Origin: Flavobacteriaceae bacterium
GTDB taxonomy: Bacteria > Bacteroidota > Bacteroidia > Flavobacteriales > Flavobacteriaceae
Direction: 5' to 3'
DNA: 42,358 nt
NCBI GenBank assembly: GCA_002698745.1
Contig: PAAD01000001.1
Location: forward strand, 1-42,358
How positions within the stretch are numbered: position 1 is the first letter of the stretch; every line of letters starts with the position of its first letter. The notes below the pieces were generated by a model. It ran no database searches. It worked only from the letters and a program-made list of their open reading frames with translations, and had not been told where the DNA came from. Of the stretch, positions 32,394-40,092 are shown piece by piece. The position numbers and the translations under genes were made by a program.

Positions 32394-33185
32394 ATGAAGT
32401 ATATCAACCTTCGTTCCTATATTAAATCTAGCTTGCATGTAGCCTTGTCGCTATGGGCTTTTTGCTGTGTGTTTGCCATGCAACAAGGATTTGATTTAAC
32501 CATATCATTACAATGCGCCATTTTTGGATTCGGCTGGTTTGGATATCAATATTTTCATTTCATTGTGCCTGCATTGGTGGAAAAACGATGGATTAAGTTG
32601 CCCCAAGCCATCACGCTACTCAGTGCACTAGTAATTGGTTTTTATGGTCTTGTTACGCAGACTACAACCGTGTGGTTGATTTTTGTTTTCGTAGGGATGA
32701 TAACAATTTTATACGCACTCCCTTTCGGTGCCCATTATGGGTTACGCTATATTCCTACACTTAAGATATTTATTGTTGCCTTTTGCTGGTCTACCCTTGC
32801 CACTTTAGGTTTATACAACTTGATTACATTTCATTTTGCTTTGGTTGCCACAAAAGCTATAATCTGGATATTGGTAATGATTGTTCCACTCGAAATTCAC
32901 GACCTTGTACGAGATGCCCCAACCTTAAAAACATTACCACAAGTTTTAGGTATTAGGGCTGTTAAGCTGCTGTCCTATGCTTTGATTTTGTCAGCTACCG
33001 TTTTGGCTTTAATGACTTCAAATTCAATTATGCTTGCTGGGGTTGAAATTGCAATGCTGGTTATGCTTGCAATACTTATTTTTAAAGTAAAAACAGATCG
33101 ACAAAAATATATCACTTCATTATTGGTTGAGGCAATTCCTGTGTTGTGGTTGGGTTTAAGCTTTATGGCACTTACTTATTTTTAA
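32394..33185 (+). CDS. UbiA-like polytopic membrane protein, degenerate active site
   Basis: 263 residues from the ATG at 32394; the track's TTG at 32373 is upstream of it and less likely. About eight transmembrane helices fill the length. One loop reads PLEIHDLVRDAPTLKTLPQVLGIRAVKLL, which resembles the second Asp-rich loop of UbiA prenyltransferases (DxxxD...G..TLP..LG). The helix YALPFGAHYGLRYIPTLKIFIVAFCWS matches the UbiA segment before it. The first Asp-rich motif (NDxxDxxxD) is not seen; its place is FGFGWFGYQYFHF. It may be a non-catalytic or diverged relative. It is located between gcvP and purE, overlapping purE by 14 bp in convergent orientation. Confidence 0.65.
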   Translation: MKYINLRSYIKSSLHVALSLWAFCCVFAMQQGFDLTISLQCAIFGFGWFGYQYFHFIVPALVEKRWIKLPQAITLLSALVIGFYGLVTQTTTVWLIFVFVGMITILYALPFGAHYGLRYIPTLKIFIVAFCWSTLATLGLYNLITFHFALVATKAIIWILVMIVPLEIHDLVRDAPTLKTLPQVLGIRAVKLLSYALILSATVLALMTSNSIMLAGVEIAMLVMLAILIFKVKTDRQKYITSLLVEAIPVLWLGLSFMALTYF

Positions 33186-33657
33186 TATCCTTAGCGCTTT
33201 GATGTACTTTCTCACCTAATGATATTTTATATGCAATCATGGCCTCACGTAAGTTTAAATTTTTCACGCCCAGAATTTGACATGCTAATAACGCTGCATT
33301 TTTTGCGCCGTTTAATGCGACAGTAGCAACAGGTACGCCACCTGGCATTTGAAGTATAGATAATATAGAATCCCATCCGTCGATTGAATTTGAAGATTTA
33401 ACGGACACACCAATTACGGGCAATGGACTAATTGAAGCCACCATTCCTGGAAGGTGGGCTGCTCCGCCTGCTCCAGCAATGATTACGTCAATACCATTTT
33501 TATGTGCAGATTTTCCAAAGGACATCATTTTGTCAATAGTTCTGTGCGCAGATACTATATCAACATGGGTTTCGATTTCAAAAAGTGCCAAGGTGTCAAT
33601 TGCATCTTGCATTACGGGTAGGTCGCTTTTGCTTCCCATGATAACGGCTACTTTCAT
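33172..33657 (-). CDS. purE: 5-(carboxyamino)imidazole ribonucleotide mutase
   Basis: 161 residues. PurE class I motifs: VAVIMGSKSDLPVMQDA, IVSAHRTIDKMMSFGKSAHKNGIDVIIAGAGGAAHLPGMVAS, PVIGVSVKSSNSIDGWDSILSILQMPGGVPVATVALNGAKNAALLACQIL. It converts N5-CAIR to CAIR in purine synthesis. It follows purK by 1 bp in a purK-purE operon and overlaps the UbiA-like gene end by 14 bp. Confidence 0.98.
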   Translation of the reverse strand: MKVAVIMGSKSDLPVMQDAIDTLALFEIETHVDIVSAHRTIDKMMSFGKSAHKNGIDVIIAGAGGAAHLPGMVASISPLPVIGVSVKSSNSIDGWDSILSILQMPGGVPVATVALNGAKNAALLACQILGVKNLNLREAMIAYKISLGEKVHQSAKDIKNK

Positions 33658-33658
33658 G

Positions 33659-34816
33659 TTAATTCGCTTTAAGTTTAAGTTTTGCTTTTAAGTCTTTAAT
33701 TTGTTTAAAAATAACATCCAAATCAGCACCTGAAAGCGTAATATGCCCCATTTTTCGTTGTGGTTTGGTTGTTTCCTTTCCATAGATGTGTAGCGCAGCT
33801 TTTGGTGTATTTAGTATATAATTTATTCCATGATACACAAACGGTCCATTCAGTTTTGGTGGGCCAACCACATTGGCCATTATAGTTGGCTCATGAAAGC
33901 TTGTTTTACCAAGCGGCGAGTTAAGTATTGCGCGTATGTGCTGTTCAAATTGTGAAGTATAGGCACCTTCAATGGTCAGGTGACCGCTGTTGTGAGGTCG
34001 TGGTGCTACTTCATTTACAAGTAAGTTATTTTTTTGATCAACAAAAAACTCAACTGCCAATAAACCAATATGCTCCCAAGCACTCACCAAATTGTGGGTA
34101 ATGTCGTGAGCCTTTTTGGTAATTTCATTGCTTATATCTGCTGGGAAGTAGACATACTCTACTTGATTAGCTTCAGGATGAAAAGTCATCTGAACAGGTG
34201 GGTAAAGTTCAATTTCACCATCAGGATTTCGGGCTGCGATAATGGCTATTTCTTGCTTGATTGGAACTAGTGTCTCGACGATACATGGTTTATCAGGCAA
34301 AGCTTCAACAGCCGCTTTATCCATAATTTTTTTTACACCAAAACCGTCATAGCCAAAGCGCGCAGTTTTCCAAATGAAGGGAAAGTTGAAGTTGCTGTTT
34401 GAAACATGCGCCAGCAGTTCTTTTTTGTTTTCGCAAGAAATAAAAGGTGCGGTTGGTAGTTTTTGTTCTTCAAAAAATGCTTTTTGTGTTTGTTTATTTT
34501 GAATTATGTCAAGTGTTGTGGGTTTAGGATAAACCAAAACACCAGCATTCTCCAATTCATATAGGGCATCAATGTTAACATGCTCAATTTCAATTGTAAG
34601 TACGTTAACTTCTTTACCGAAGTTTAAGACTGTTTCATAGTCCATTAAGTCGCCTTGAACAAATCTATAACAGCTATTTTTTGCTGGTGCCCCAGCGTTG
34701 GAATCTAGAATATGGGTGCGGATATCCCATTTACGCGCAACATCGGTAAGCATTTTACCTAGCTGGCCGCCTCCTAAGATGCCTACGGATAAATTTGAAG
34801 ATATATACTTTTGCAT
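33659..34816 (-). CDS. purK: 5-(carboxyamino)imidazole ribonucleotide synthase
   Basis: 385 residues from the ATG at 34816; the track's GTG three codons earlier is less likely. ATP-grasp enzyme that carboxylates AIR with bicarbonate and ATP. Motifs: VGILGGGQLGKMLTDVARKWDI, QGDLMDYETVLNFGKEVNVLTIEIEHVN, FPFIWKTARFGYDGFGV (ATP-grasp Lys and Gly-rich loop), AVEFFVDQKNNLLVNEVAPRPHNSGHLTIEG. Length is normal. It forms an operon with purE and is divergent from adk by 90 bp. TACCTTTG on the minus strand at 34825-34832 could be its -7 box but would leave only a 3-5 nt leader. Confidence 0.97.
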   Translation of the reverse strand: MQKYISSNLSVGILGGGQLGKMLTDVARKWDIRTHILDSNAGAPAKNSCYRFVQGDLMDYETVLNFGKEVNVLTIEIEHVNIDALYELENAGVLVYPKPTTLDIIQNKQTQKAFFEEQKLPTAPFISCENKKELLAHVSNSNFNFPFIWKTARFGYDGFGVKKIMDKAAVEALPDKPCIVETLVPIKQEIAIIAARNPDGEIELYPPVQMTFHPEANQVEYVYFPADISNEITKKAHDITHNLVSAWEHIGLLAVEFFVDQKNNLLVNEVAPRPHNSGHLTIEGAYTSQFEQHIRAILNSPLGKTSFHEPTIMANVVGPPKLNGPFVYHGINYILNTPKAALHIYGKETTKPQRKMGHITLSGADLDVIFKQIKDLKAKLKLKAN

Positions 34817-34824
34817 TATCACCA

Positions 34825-34832
34825 CAAAGGTA
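34825..34832 (-). promoter_or_regulatory. possible -7 box ahead of purK
   Basis: The minus strand reads TACCTTTG, the same octamer as in the gcvP promoter. It ends only 8 bases before the purK ATG, so transcription would begin almost at the start codon. No -33 element found. Confidence 0.35.
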
Positions 34833-34882
34833 AGGATATTCCGTCATGTTGTACATCTATAGTCCCCCTGCTTAAAATACAA

Positions 34883-34890
34883 TATCTTTG
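34883..34890 (+). promoter_or_regulatory. -7 box of the adk-obg operon
   Basis: TATCTTTG, identical to the pdhA and gpmI boxes, 16 bases before the adk ATG. The nearest TTG upstream is at 34849, too far for a normal -33, so only the -7 box is supported. Confidence 0.5.
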
Positions 34891-34906
34891 TACGGAAATA
34901 ACAACA

Positions 34907-35482
34907 ATGAAGAACATTATTTTGTTTGGCAAACCTGGAGCAGGAAAAGGAACTCAAGCTGTTTTTTTGAGAGATCATTTTAATTTGATTCACATCTCTA
35001 CAGGAAATTTATTTAGATACAATATTAAAAACCAGACGCCCCTTGGCATTATGGCTAAGCAATTTATGGACAATGGTGATTTGGTACCAGATGAGGTTAC
35101 TATCCAAATGCTTGAGAGTGAAGTTGACAAGAAACCTGATGCTGCTGGTTTTATTTTTGATGGTTTTCCCAGAACTATTTCACAGGCAGAAGCCCTTGAC
35201 GGATTTTTGTCTAAAAAGCATATGTCCATATCTGCTACTTTGGCACTAGACGTTGACGATGATATATTGGTTTCCCGTTTATTATCTCGTGGTAAAGACA
35301 GTGGACGCATAGATGATCAAGACGAAGAAAAGATTCGAAATCGCTTTGCTGAGTACAATGCAAAAACAGCTCTGCTAACAGCATATTATATGGCTCAAGA
35401 AAAGTTTCATACCATAGATGGTTCAAGACCTATTGAGGAGATAGCTGAAGACCTAACAAGTATTGTTGATCAACTGAAATGA
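34907..35482 (+). CDS. adk: adenylate kinase
   Basis: 191 residues from the ATG at 34907 ([17 protein letters not shown]). The track's upstream 32 codons (MHYHHKGKD...) lack family similarity and contain the -7 box. P-loop [10 protein letters not shown], then [26 protein letters not shown] (AMP site), [31 protein letters not shown] with a short LID of the non-zinc type. It balances AMP, ADP and ATP. Many Bacteroidetes fuse this domain to a hypoxanthine phosphoribosyltransferase; here it stands alone. Its stop overlaps the obg start by 4 bp. Confidence 0.97.
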   Translation: MKNIILFGKPGAGKGTQAVFLRDHFNLIHISTGNLFRYNIKNQTPLGIMAKQFMDNGDLVPDEVTIQMLESEVDKKPDAAGFIFDGFPRTISQAEALDGFLSKKHMSISATLALDVDDDILVSRLLSRGKDSGRIDDQDEEKIRNRFAEYNAKTALLTAYYMAQEKFHTIDGSRPIEEIAEDLTSIVDQLK

Positions 35483-36477
35483 CAGAAGGTAACTTTGTAG
35501 ATTATGTTAAAATATATGTCAAATCTGGAAACGGAGGAAAGGGCTCTACGCACTTTCACAGAGAAAAATACATCACCAAGGGTGGCCCAGATGGTGGAGA
35601 CGGTGGACGTGGCGGACACATAATTATTCGTGGTGACAAAACCCTATGGACGCTTATTAAATTTAGGTATAAACGTCATTTTAAGGCAGATCACGGAGGA
35701 CATGGGAGCAAGAGCAGGAGTACAGGAGCAGATGGAACAGACTTGATTATACCAGTTCCTTTGGGAACCATTATTCATGACAACAAAACGGGTGAGCAAA
35801 TTGCCGAAATTACTTCTGAATCAGATGTGATCGTTGTGCCAGGCGGTATAGGCGGACGTGGCAATTGGCATTTTAAAAGCTCCACCAATCAAGCACCGCG
35901 CTATGCACAGCCTGGGAAAGAAGGTACTGATCGTGACATTACGCTAGAACTGAAGGTGCTTGCCGATGTAGGTTTGGTAGGTTTTCCTAATGCAGGTAAA
36001 TCTTCGTTGCTTGCAACCTTGACTTCTGCTAAGCCTAAAATTGCTGATTATCCCTTCACAACGCTAAAACCTAACTTAGGTATTGTAGAAAATTATAATT
36101 ATACTTCTTTTGTAATGGCTGATATTCCTGGTATTATTGAAGGAGCTGCTGAAGGAAAAGGATTGGGGCATTATTTTTTACGACATATTGAACGTAATAG
36201 TGTATTGCTTTATATTATTCCAGCTGATGCAGATGATATTTTAAAACAATTTACTATTTTAAAAAGTGAATTGACACGATATAGTCCTGAGTTATTGGAT
36301 AAGAATTTTATGATTGGTATCTCAAAATCTGATATTTTAGATAAAGAGCTGTATACAGCTATTGAAGATGAATGTAAGGTTGCTTTTGACCAAACACCTT
36401 TTGTTTTGTTTTCGTCCGTTTCACAACAGGGTTTATTAGTATTGAAAGATAAATTATGGCAGTTGCTAAAAGATTAA
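35479..36477 (+). CDS. obg: GTPase ObgE/CgtA
   Basis: 332 residues. The glycine-rich N-terminal Obg fold ([40 protein letters not shown]) precedes the GTPase domain: G1 [10 protein letters not shown]2/switch [14 protein letters not shown]3 [25 protein letters not shown]. The G4 position reads ISKSD where the canonical motif is NKxD, so the base-contacting Asn is Ser; this form occurs in other Bacteroidetes Obg proteins as far as I recall. G5 is SSVSQQG. There is no C-terminal OCT domain. Obg binds the 50S subunit and supports ribosome assembly and growth control. It overlaps adk by 4 bp and the TPR gene by 22 bp. Confidence 0.97.
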   Translation: MTEGNFVDYVKIYVKSGNGGKGSTHFHREKYITKGGPDGGDGGRGGHIIIRGDKTLWTLIKFRYKRHFKADHGGHGSKSRSTGADGTDLIIPVPLGTIIHDNKTGEQIAEITSESDVIVVPGGIGGRGNWHFKSSTNQAPRYAQPGKEGTDRDITLELKVLADVGLVGFPNAGKSSLLATLTSAKPKIADYPFTTLKPNLGIVENYNYTSFVMADIPGIIEGAAEGKGLGHYFLRHIERNSVLLYIIPADADDILKQFTILKSELTRYSPELLDKNFMIGISKSDILDKELYTAIEDECKVAFDQTPFVLFSSVSQQGLLVLKDKLWQLLKD

Positions 36478-37310
36478 TCCTCATCATTTTTTGTGTAAGT
36501 TTTTCCTATGGGCAACGCATTCCTGTCACTCTTTTTGAGCCAGTTTTAATTACCCCCGAGCAACAATCACGCATCATAACGCTTGATTCTATTGAATCTA
36601 AAACACATGAAGAGCAGGAGGAACTCGCCCTTTTGTATATCAGCACACGGGCATATGAACAATCTTTTGATATTTTAGCTTCCCTTGCAAAGAAAGCCCC
36701 AGATAACTATGATTATCAATTTATGCTTGGAGGCGTTTCTGGAATTTTAGCTTCAGAAGTTTCACAAGTAAAATCATTGTCATATGTAAGAGCTATGAAA
36801 ACAGCTTTCGAGCGTGCTGCAATTATAGAACCAGACTCGCTTACAATCCAACTGGTTTTATTGGAATTGTATACCGAATTGCCATGGGTGTTAGGCGGGA
36901 GTAATAAAAAAGCTAATTGGGCACTAAATGCGATTCAATCCTTATCTACCATAGAGGGCTTTTTGGCGGCAGGTTATTATTACAGAACGACCAAAAAAAA
37001 TAAAGAAGCATTAGTTGCCTATCTAAACGCTGTTAATGAGGTGGATGTATGCAGCTCACCAGAAGTTTCTAATGATGCCTATTACGTTATGGGAGTATTA
37101 AGTTTTTATTTGCAAAAGGATGTTACCAAGGCGCTGTGTTTCTTTGAGCACTATATTGCTCATTTAAATGGGGGAGATCGCTACCCAAAGTCTTTTGCAC
37201 GACACTACATCAATAAGCTAACTTCTGTTATTTATGTGAATGAGGAGATGGAGGAAAACCTCTTGACATATGACTTACTGACAAGGTGGATTCAAAACAA
37301 TTTTAAGTAA
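36456..37310 (+). CDS. secreted TPR-like protein
   Basis: 284 residues with a signal peptide ([20 protein letters not shown]), so periplasmic. Residues ~45-260 are helical repeats of TPR/Sel1 type: [131 protein letters not shown]. The [12 protein letters not shown] segment recurs in a flavobacterial TPR family of unknown function. The start lies inside obg (22 bp overlap), and the next gene follows after 7 bp. Scaffold or adaptor role is an inference from the repeat type. Confidence 0.85.
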   Translation: MAVAKRLILIIFCVSFSYGQRIPVTLFEPVLITPEQQSRIITLDSIESKTHEEQEELALLYISTRAYEQSFDILASLAKKAPDNYDYQFMLGGVSGILASEVSQVKSLSYVRAMKTAFERAAIIEPDSLTIQLVLLELYTELPWVLGGSNKKANWALNAIQSLSTIEGFLAAGYYYRTTKKNKEALVAYLNAVNEVDVCSSPEVSNDAYYVMGVLSFYLQKDVTKALCFFEHYIAHLNGGDRYPKSFARHYINKLTSVIYVNEEMEENLLTYDLLTRWIQNNFK

Positions 37311-37317
37311 TTGAACC

Positions 37318-38610
37318 ATGATATTGATCCATACGTCCATAGTTAAGCCTCGAATCATTTATGTTTTCAGGCATTTTTTTTATCACAGATTAGGCCAGGA
37401 AGTTTCGTTTACTTCTGATGTGAGTACTTTTGTAGCACACAGTGGTCCAAAGATGTCTTATGGCGATGTTCCATTGGGCAATGAGTTTTTTGTGGCAGCC
37501 AATGGTTTACTTATAGAGCAAGGTATTAACCCAGTAGATATTTCCGTCTTTGAATGGGAGGGCATGCCCGCATTTTTTGCCACATCTGAAAAAAGTCAAT
37601 TTCCATTTGATTTTTTTGCTGCATCTTTTTACTTGATGTCAAGGTATGAGGAATATATGCCCTATACTACTGATGATTTGGGTGGATTTAAATCCGAACA
37701 GTCCTTGGCCTTTAAGTATAATTTTTTGGATTTACCGCTGATTGATATGTGGTTTAATCGCTTTGTAGCCGTATGGACAAATTTTTTTGAATTACCTTCT
37801 TTTTCGCAACAGATAAATACTGCTGAGTTGGTGGTTGAAATCCCACAGTTATATGCATACAAGTATAAAACTCTTTTTCGATCTTTCTTTGAGGGACTTT
37901 ATGATTTAGGAAGTTTAAAGTTTGCCACGACTTTTGATCGATTGATGGTAGTATTGCGCTTTCGCGAGGACCCACTTGTTGGATTAATTGAACAAATGGA
38001 AGCCTTTCGTTCAACCACGGTATCATTTCGTTTTTTCGCCCTTTATGCAACCCTCGGCGTTCACGATAAAAGCTTAAGTGTATTTAGTAAAAAACACCAA
38101 CAAGATCTCAAAAGTTTATCTGATTATGCACCTACTGCGCCTCTTGCTTCGTTTGAGTCTACCCAAAAAAAGCAGCAACTTAAACAAGATATTGATCGTT
38201 TTTCAGGATTAATACACAGGCCCATTAAAGCCATTCGACAGCATAAATTGGTTTTGCGATTTCCAGATACTTATCGTGCCTATGCTTCATTAGGGATCAA
38301 ACATGATTATTCTATGCAATACTCTGATATCTCTGGTTTTCGTGCGAGCACTGCTCATCCATTTAGATTCTTTGATTTGGGGGAGGAACAGGAAACCCCA
38401 TTGACCATTCATCCGATTTGTTTAAGCGAATCAAATATACGTGCACAGCAATATGCTAGAAAAATGCGTCAGCTTTTTATTGTGTATAAATCACGCTTAA
38501 AAAAACTTAATGCGCCTATGTTGGTCTCACTTACTAACGAAACTTTTAATAATCGTTCAAAAAACGCCACATTTTTAGCTACACTAAAAAAATTGTTGAT
38601 TCATGAATAA
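37318..38610 (+). CDS. DUF7033/polysaccharide-deacetylase-like protein, probably non-catalytic
   Basis: 430 residues without a signal peptide. The N-terminal ~110 residues resemble DUF7033: YVFRHFFYHRLGQEVSFTSDVSTFVAHSGPKMSYG ... FFAASFYLMSRYEEYMPYTTDDLGGF. The rest resembles the polysaccharide-deacetylase family protein of flavobacteria (VEIPQLYAYKYKTLFRSFFEG, TVSFRFFALYATLGVHDKS, then LVLRFPDTYRAYASLGIKHDYSMQYSDISGFRASTAHPFRFFDL). The zinc-binding Asp/His triad of carbohydrate esterase family 4 (xDD, HxxxH) is not evident, although GIHRPxKxxRxH-like conservation is present, so catalysis is doubtful. Its function is unknown. It follows the TPR gene by 7 bp and overlaps the HAD gene by 8 bp. 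Confidence 0.72.
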   Translation: MILIHTSIVKPRIIYVFRHFFYHRLGQEVSFTSDVSTFVAHSGPKMSYGDVPLGNEFFVAANGLLIEQGINPVDISVFEWEGMPAFFATSEKSQFPFDFFAASFYLMSRYEEYMPYTTDDLGGFKSEQSLAFKYNFLDLPLIDMWFNRFVAVWTNFFELPSFSQQINTAELVVEIPQLYAYKYKTLFRSFFEGLYDLGSLKFATTFDRLMVVLRFREDPLVGLIEQMEAFRSTTVSFRFFALYATLGVHDKSLSVFSKKHQQDLKSLSDYAPTAPLASFESTQKKQQLKQDIDRFSGLIHRPIKAIRQHKLVLRFPDTYRAYASLGIKHDYSMQYSDISGFRASTAHPFRFFDLGEEQETPLTIHPICLSESNIRAQQYARKMRQLFIVYKSRLKKLNAPMLVSLTNETFNNRSKNATFLATLKKLLIHE

Positions 38611-39292
38611 ATCTACTATCAAGGCTTTGTATTTTGATTTGGACCATACTCTTTGGGATTTTGAAAAAAACTCTGCATTGGCCTTTAAAGCGCTTTTTAA
38701 GCATTATAAAATAGAGCTTAAACTAGACGCATTCTTGGAAGTTTACGTACCAAATAATGTGGCCTACTGGCGTTTGTATCGAGAAGGCAAAATTGACAAA
38801 GAAAAGTTGCGCTATGAACGCCTAAAGACTGTTTTTGACCAGATGAATTACAAAGCCTCTGACTCCTTAATTTTTAATATGTCAGATGCATATATTCAAA
38901 CACTTCCTCAATATAACACCCTGTTTCCAGGAGCTATTTCCATACTGCAGGCACTAAAGCCTCACTATGCTTTGCATATGATTACTAATGGATTTAAGGA
39001 TGTTCAGCATTTAAAAATGAAAAATTCAGGACTGTTGCCTTATTTTGAAACGGTTACTGATTCTTCTTCAATAGGTAAGAAAAAGCCTGACCCTGAAATT
39101 TTTAATCATGCTCTAAAAGTCGGAGGTGTTAACCCCTCTGAAGCTGTTATGATAGGCGATAACTTAGAGGCTGATGTTGAGGGTGCTTTAAAAGTTGGGA
39201 TGCATGCCGTTCATTTTAAGCCATTGAGGCAAATAAATCCAACTCACTACAAAGAAATTGAACAGCTAGTTGAGTTGACTTTTTTACTTTAG
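38603..39292 (+). CDS. YjjG family noncanonical pyrimidine nucleotidase (HAD)
   Basis: 229 residues, HAD superfamily. Motif I FDLDHTLWDFEKNS (nucleophile Asp, general acid Asp), motif II MITNGFKDV, motif III Lys in GKKKPDPEIFNHAL and motif IV MIGDNLEADVEGALKVGM. The cap domain is the alpha-helical YjjG/HAD-1A type. YjjG dephosphorylates noncanonical pyrimidine nucleotides such as 5-fluoro or oxidised dUMP. It is the last gene of the adk-obg operon with an 8 bp overlap before it and converges with rlmB (4 bp overlap). Confidence 0.92.
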   Translation: MNKSTIKALYFDLDHTLWDFEKNSALAFKALFKHYKIELKLDAFLEVYVPNNVAYWRLYREGKIDKEKLRYERLKTVFDQMNYKASDSLIFNMSDAYIQTLPQYNTLFPGAISILQALKPHYALHMITNGFKDVQHLKMKNSGLLPYFETVTDSSSIGKKKPDPEIFNHALKVGGVNPSEAVMIGDNLEADVEGALKVGMHAVHFKPLRQINPTHYKEIEQLVELTFLL

Positions 39293-40008
39293 TTGTTTTG
39301 TCTCTGATATTCGTACAGTATAAGTGAAGCTGCAACAGAAACGTTGTAAGAATCTAACACGTCTTTTATAGGTATTTTTATCTGCTCATCACAGAGATTT
39401 AGTATGCCTTTACTGATGCCTTTGTTTTCATTTCCCATTACTATACCCATCGAACGTTTAAGGTTTATGTCTGAAACAAATGATGATGCCTTCTCTGTAC
39501 AACCAATAATTGCTATTTCATGAGACTGTAGCAAGTACATTGCATCTTTAAGATGCCTTACACGAATAATGGGAATGTGAAATGCACCTCCAGCAGAAGC
39601 TTGGATTGCAATATCATTAAGTGGTGCACTTCCATTTTGACCAATAACGATACCGCTTGCGCCTAGACCCACTGCAGAGCGGATAATGGCTCCGAAGTTT
39701 CGTACATCCGTAATCCCATCTAGTAATAAAAACAGTTGTTGTTTTGCAGGATCAATTATACTCTCTAGCTCAGTAAATTGAATTTGTCCAATGAGCGCTA
39801 CAAATCCTTGATGATTCCCTTTGGTATGTTTGTATAGTTTCTGTTCGGGAACAAACGAATAAGAAATACCAGAACGCATTATCTGTTCCTTGAGATGTGT
39901 AGCTGCAGGGTTAATTATTTTGTTTTGAATTAATACTTTTTGAACTATTGAGGGGTCTTGAATAGCTTCCCTGACTGAGTTAATTCCAAATAAGATTTTA
40001 TTGTGCAT
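39289..40008 (-). CDS. rlmB: 23S rRNA (guanosine(2251)-2'-O)-methyltransferase RlmB
   Basis: 239 residues of the SPOUT (SpoU/TrmH) family. N-terminal substrate-binding domain (LFGINSVREAIQDPSIVQKVLIQNKI), then SPOUT motif 1 LDGITDVRNFGAIIRSAVGLGASGIVIGQ, motif 2 GIVMGNENKGISKGILNLCDEQIKIPI and motif 3 DSYNVSVAASLILYEY. Family function is 2'-O-methylation of G2251 in the peptidyl-transferase P loop. The RlmB label is likely from N-terminal domain and length; other SpoU methylases are possible. It stands alone on the minus strand, 84 bp from the M43 gene stop. Confidence 0.93.
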   Translation of the reverse strand: MHNKILFGINSVREAIQDPSIVQKVLIQNKIINPAATHLKEQIMRSGISYSFVPEQKLYKHTKGNHQGFVALIGQIQFTELESIIDPAKQQLFLLLDGITDVRNFGAIIRSAVGLGASGIVIGQNGSAPLNDIAIQASAGGAFHIPIIRVRHLKDAMYLLQSHEIAIIGCTEKASSFVSDINLKRSMGIVMGNENKGISKGILNLCDEQIKIPIKDVLDSYNVSVAASLILYEYQRQNN

Positions 40009-40092
40009 TAAAAAGGGTTATTAATCATGTAGAAAATAAAATAGGTTATTTATTTCTTCAAATTAACAATAAAAAAATCCGGAAGCCCTATA

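Noticed and set aside
34811-34906. 32-residue extension of adk
   Set aside because: No similarity to Adk or to HPRT fusions, and it contains the -7 box for adk.
40073-40084. TCCGGA followed by a T-run on minus after the M43 stop
   Set aside because: Only a 6-base palindrome with no loop; not a convincing terminator.
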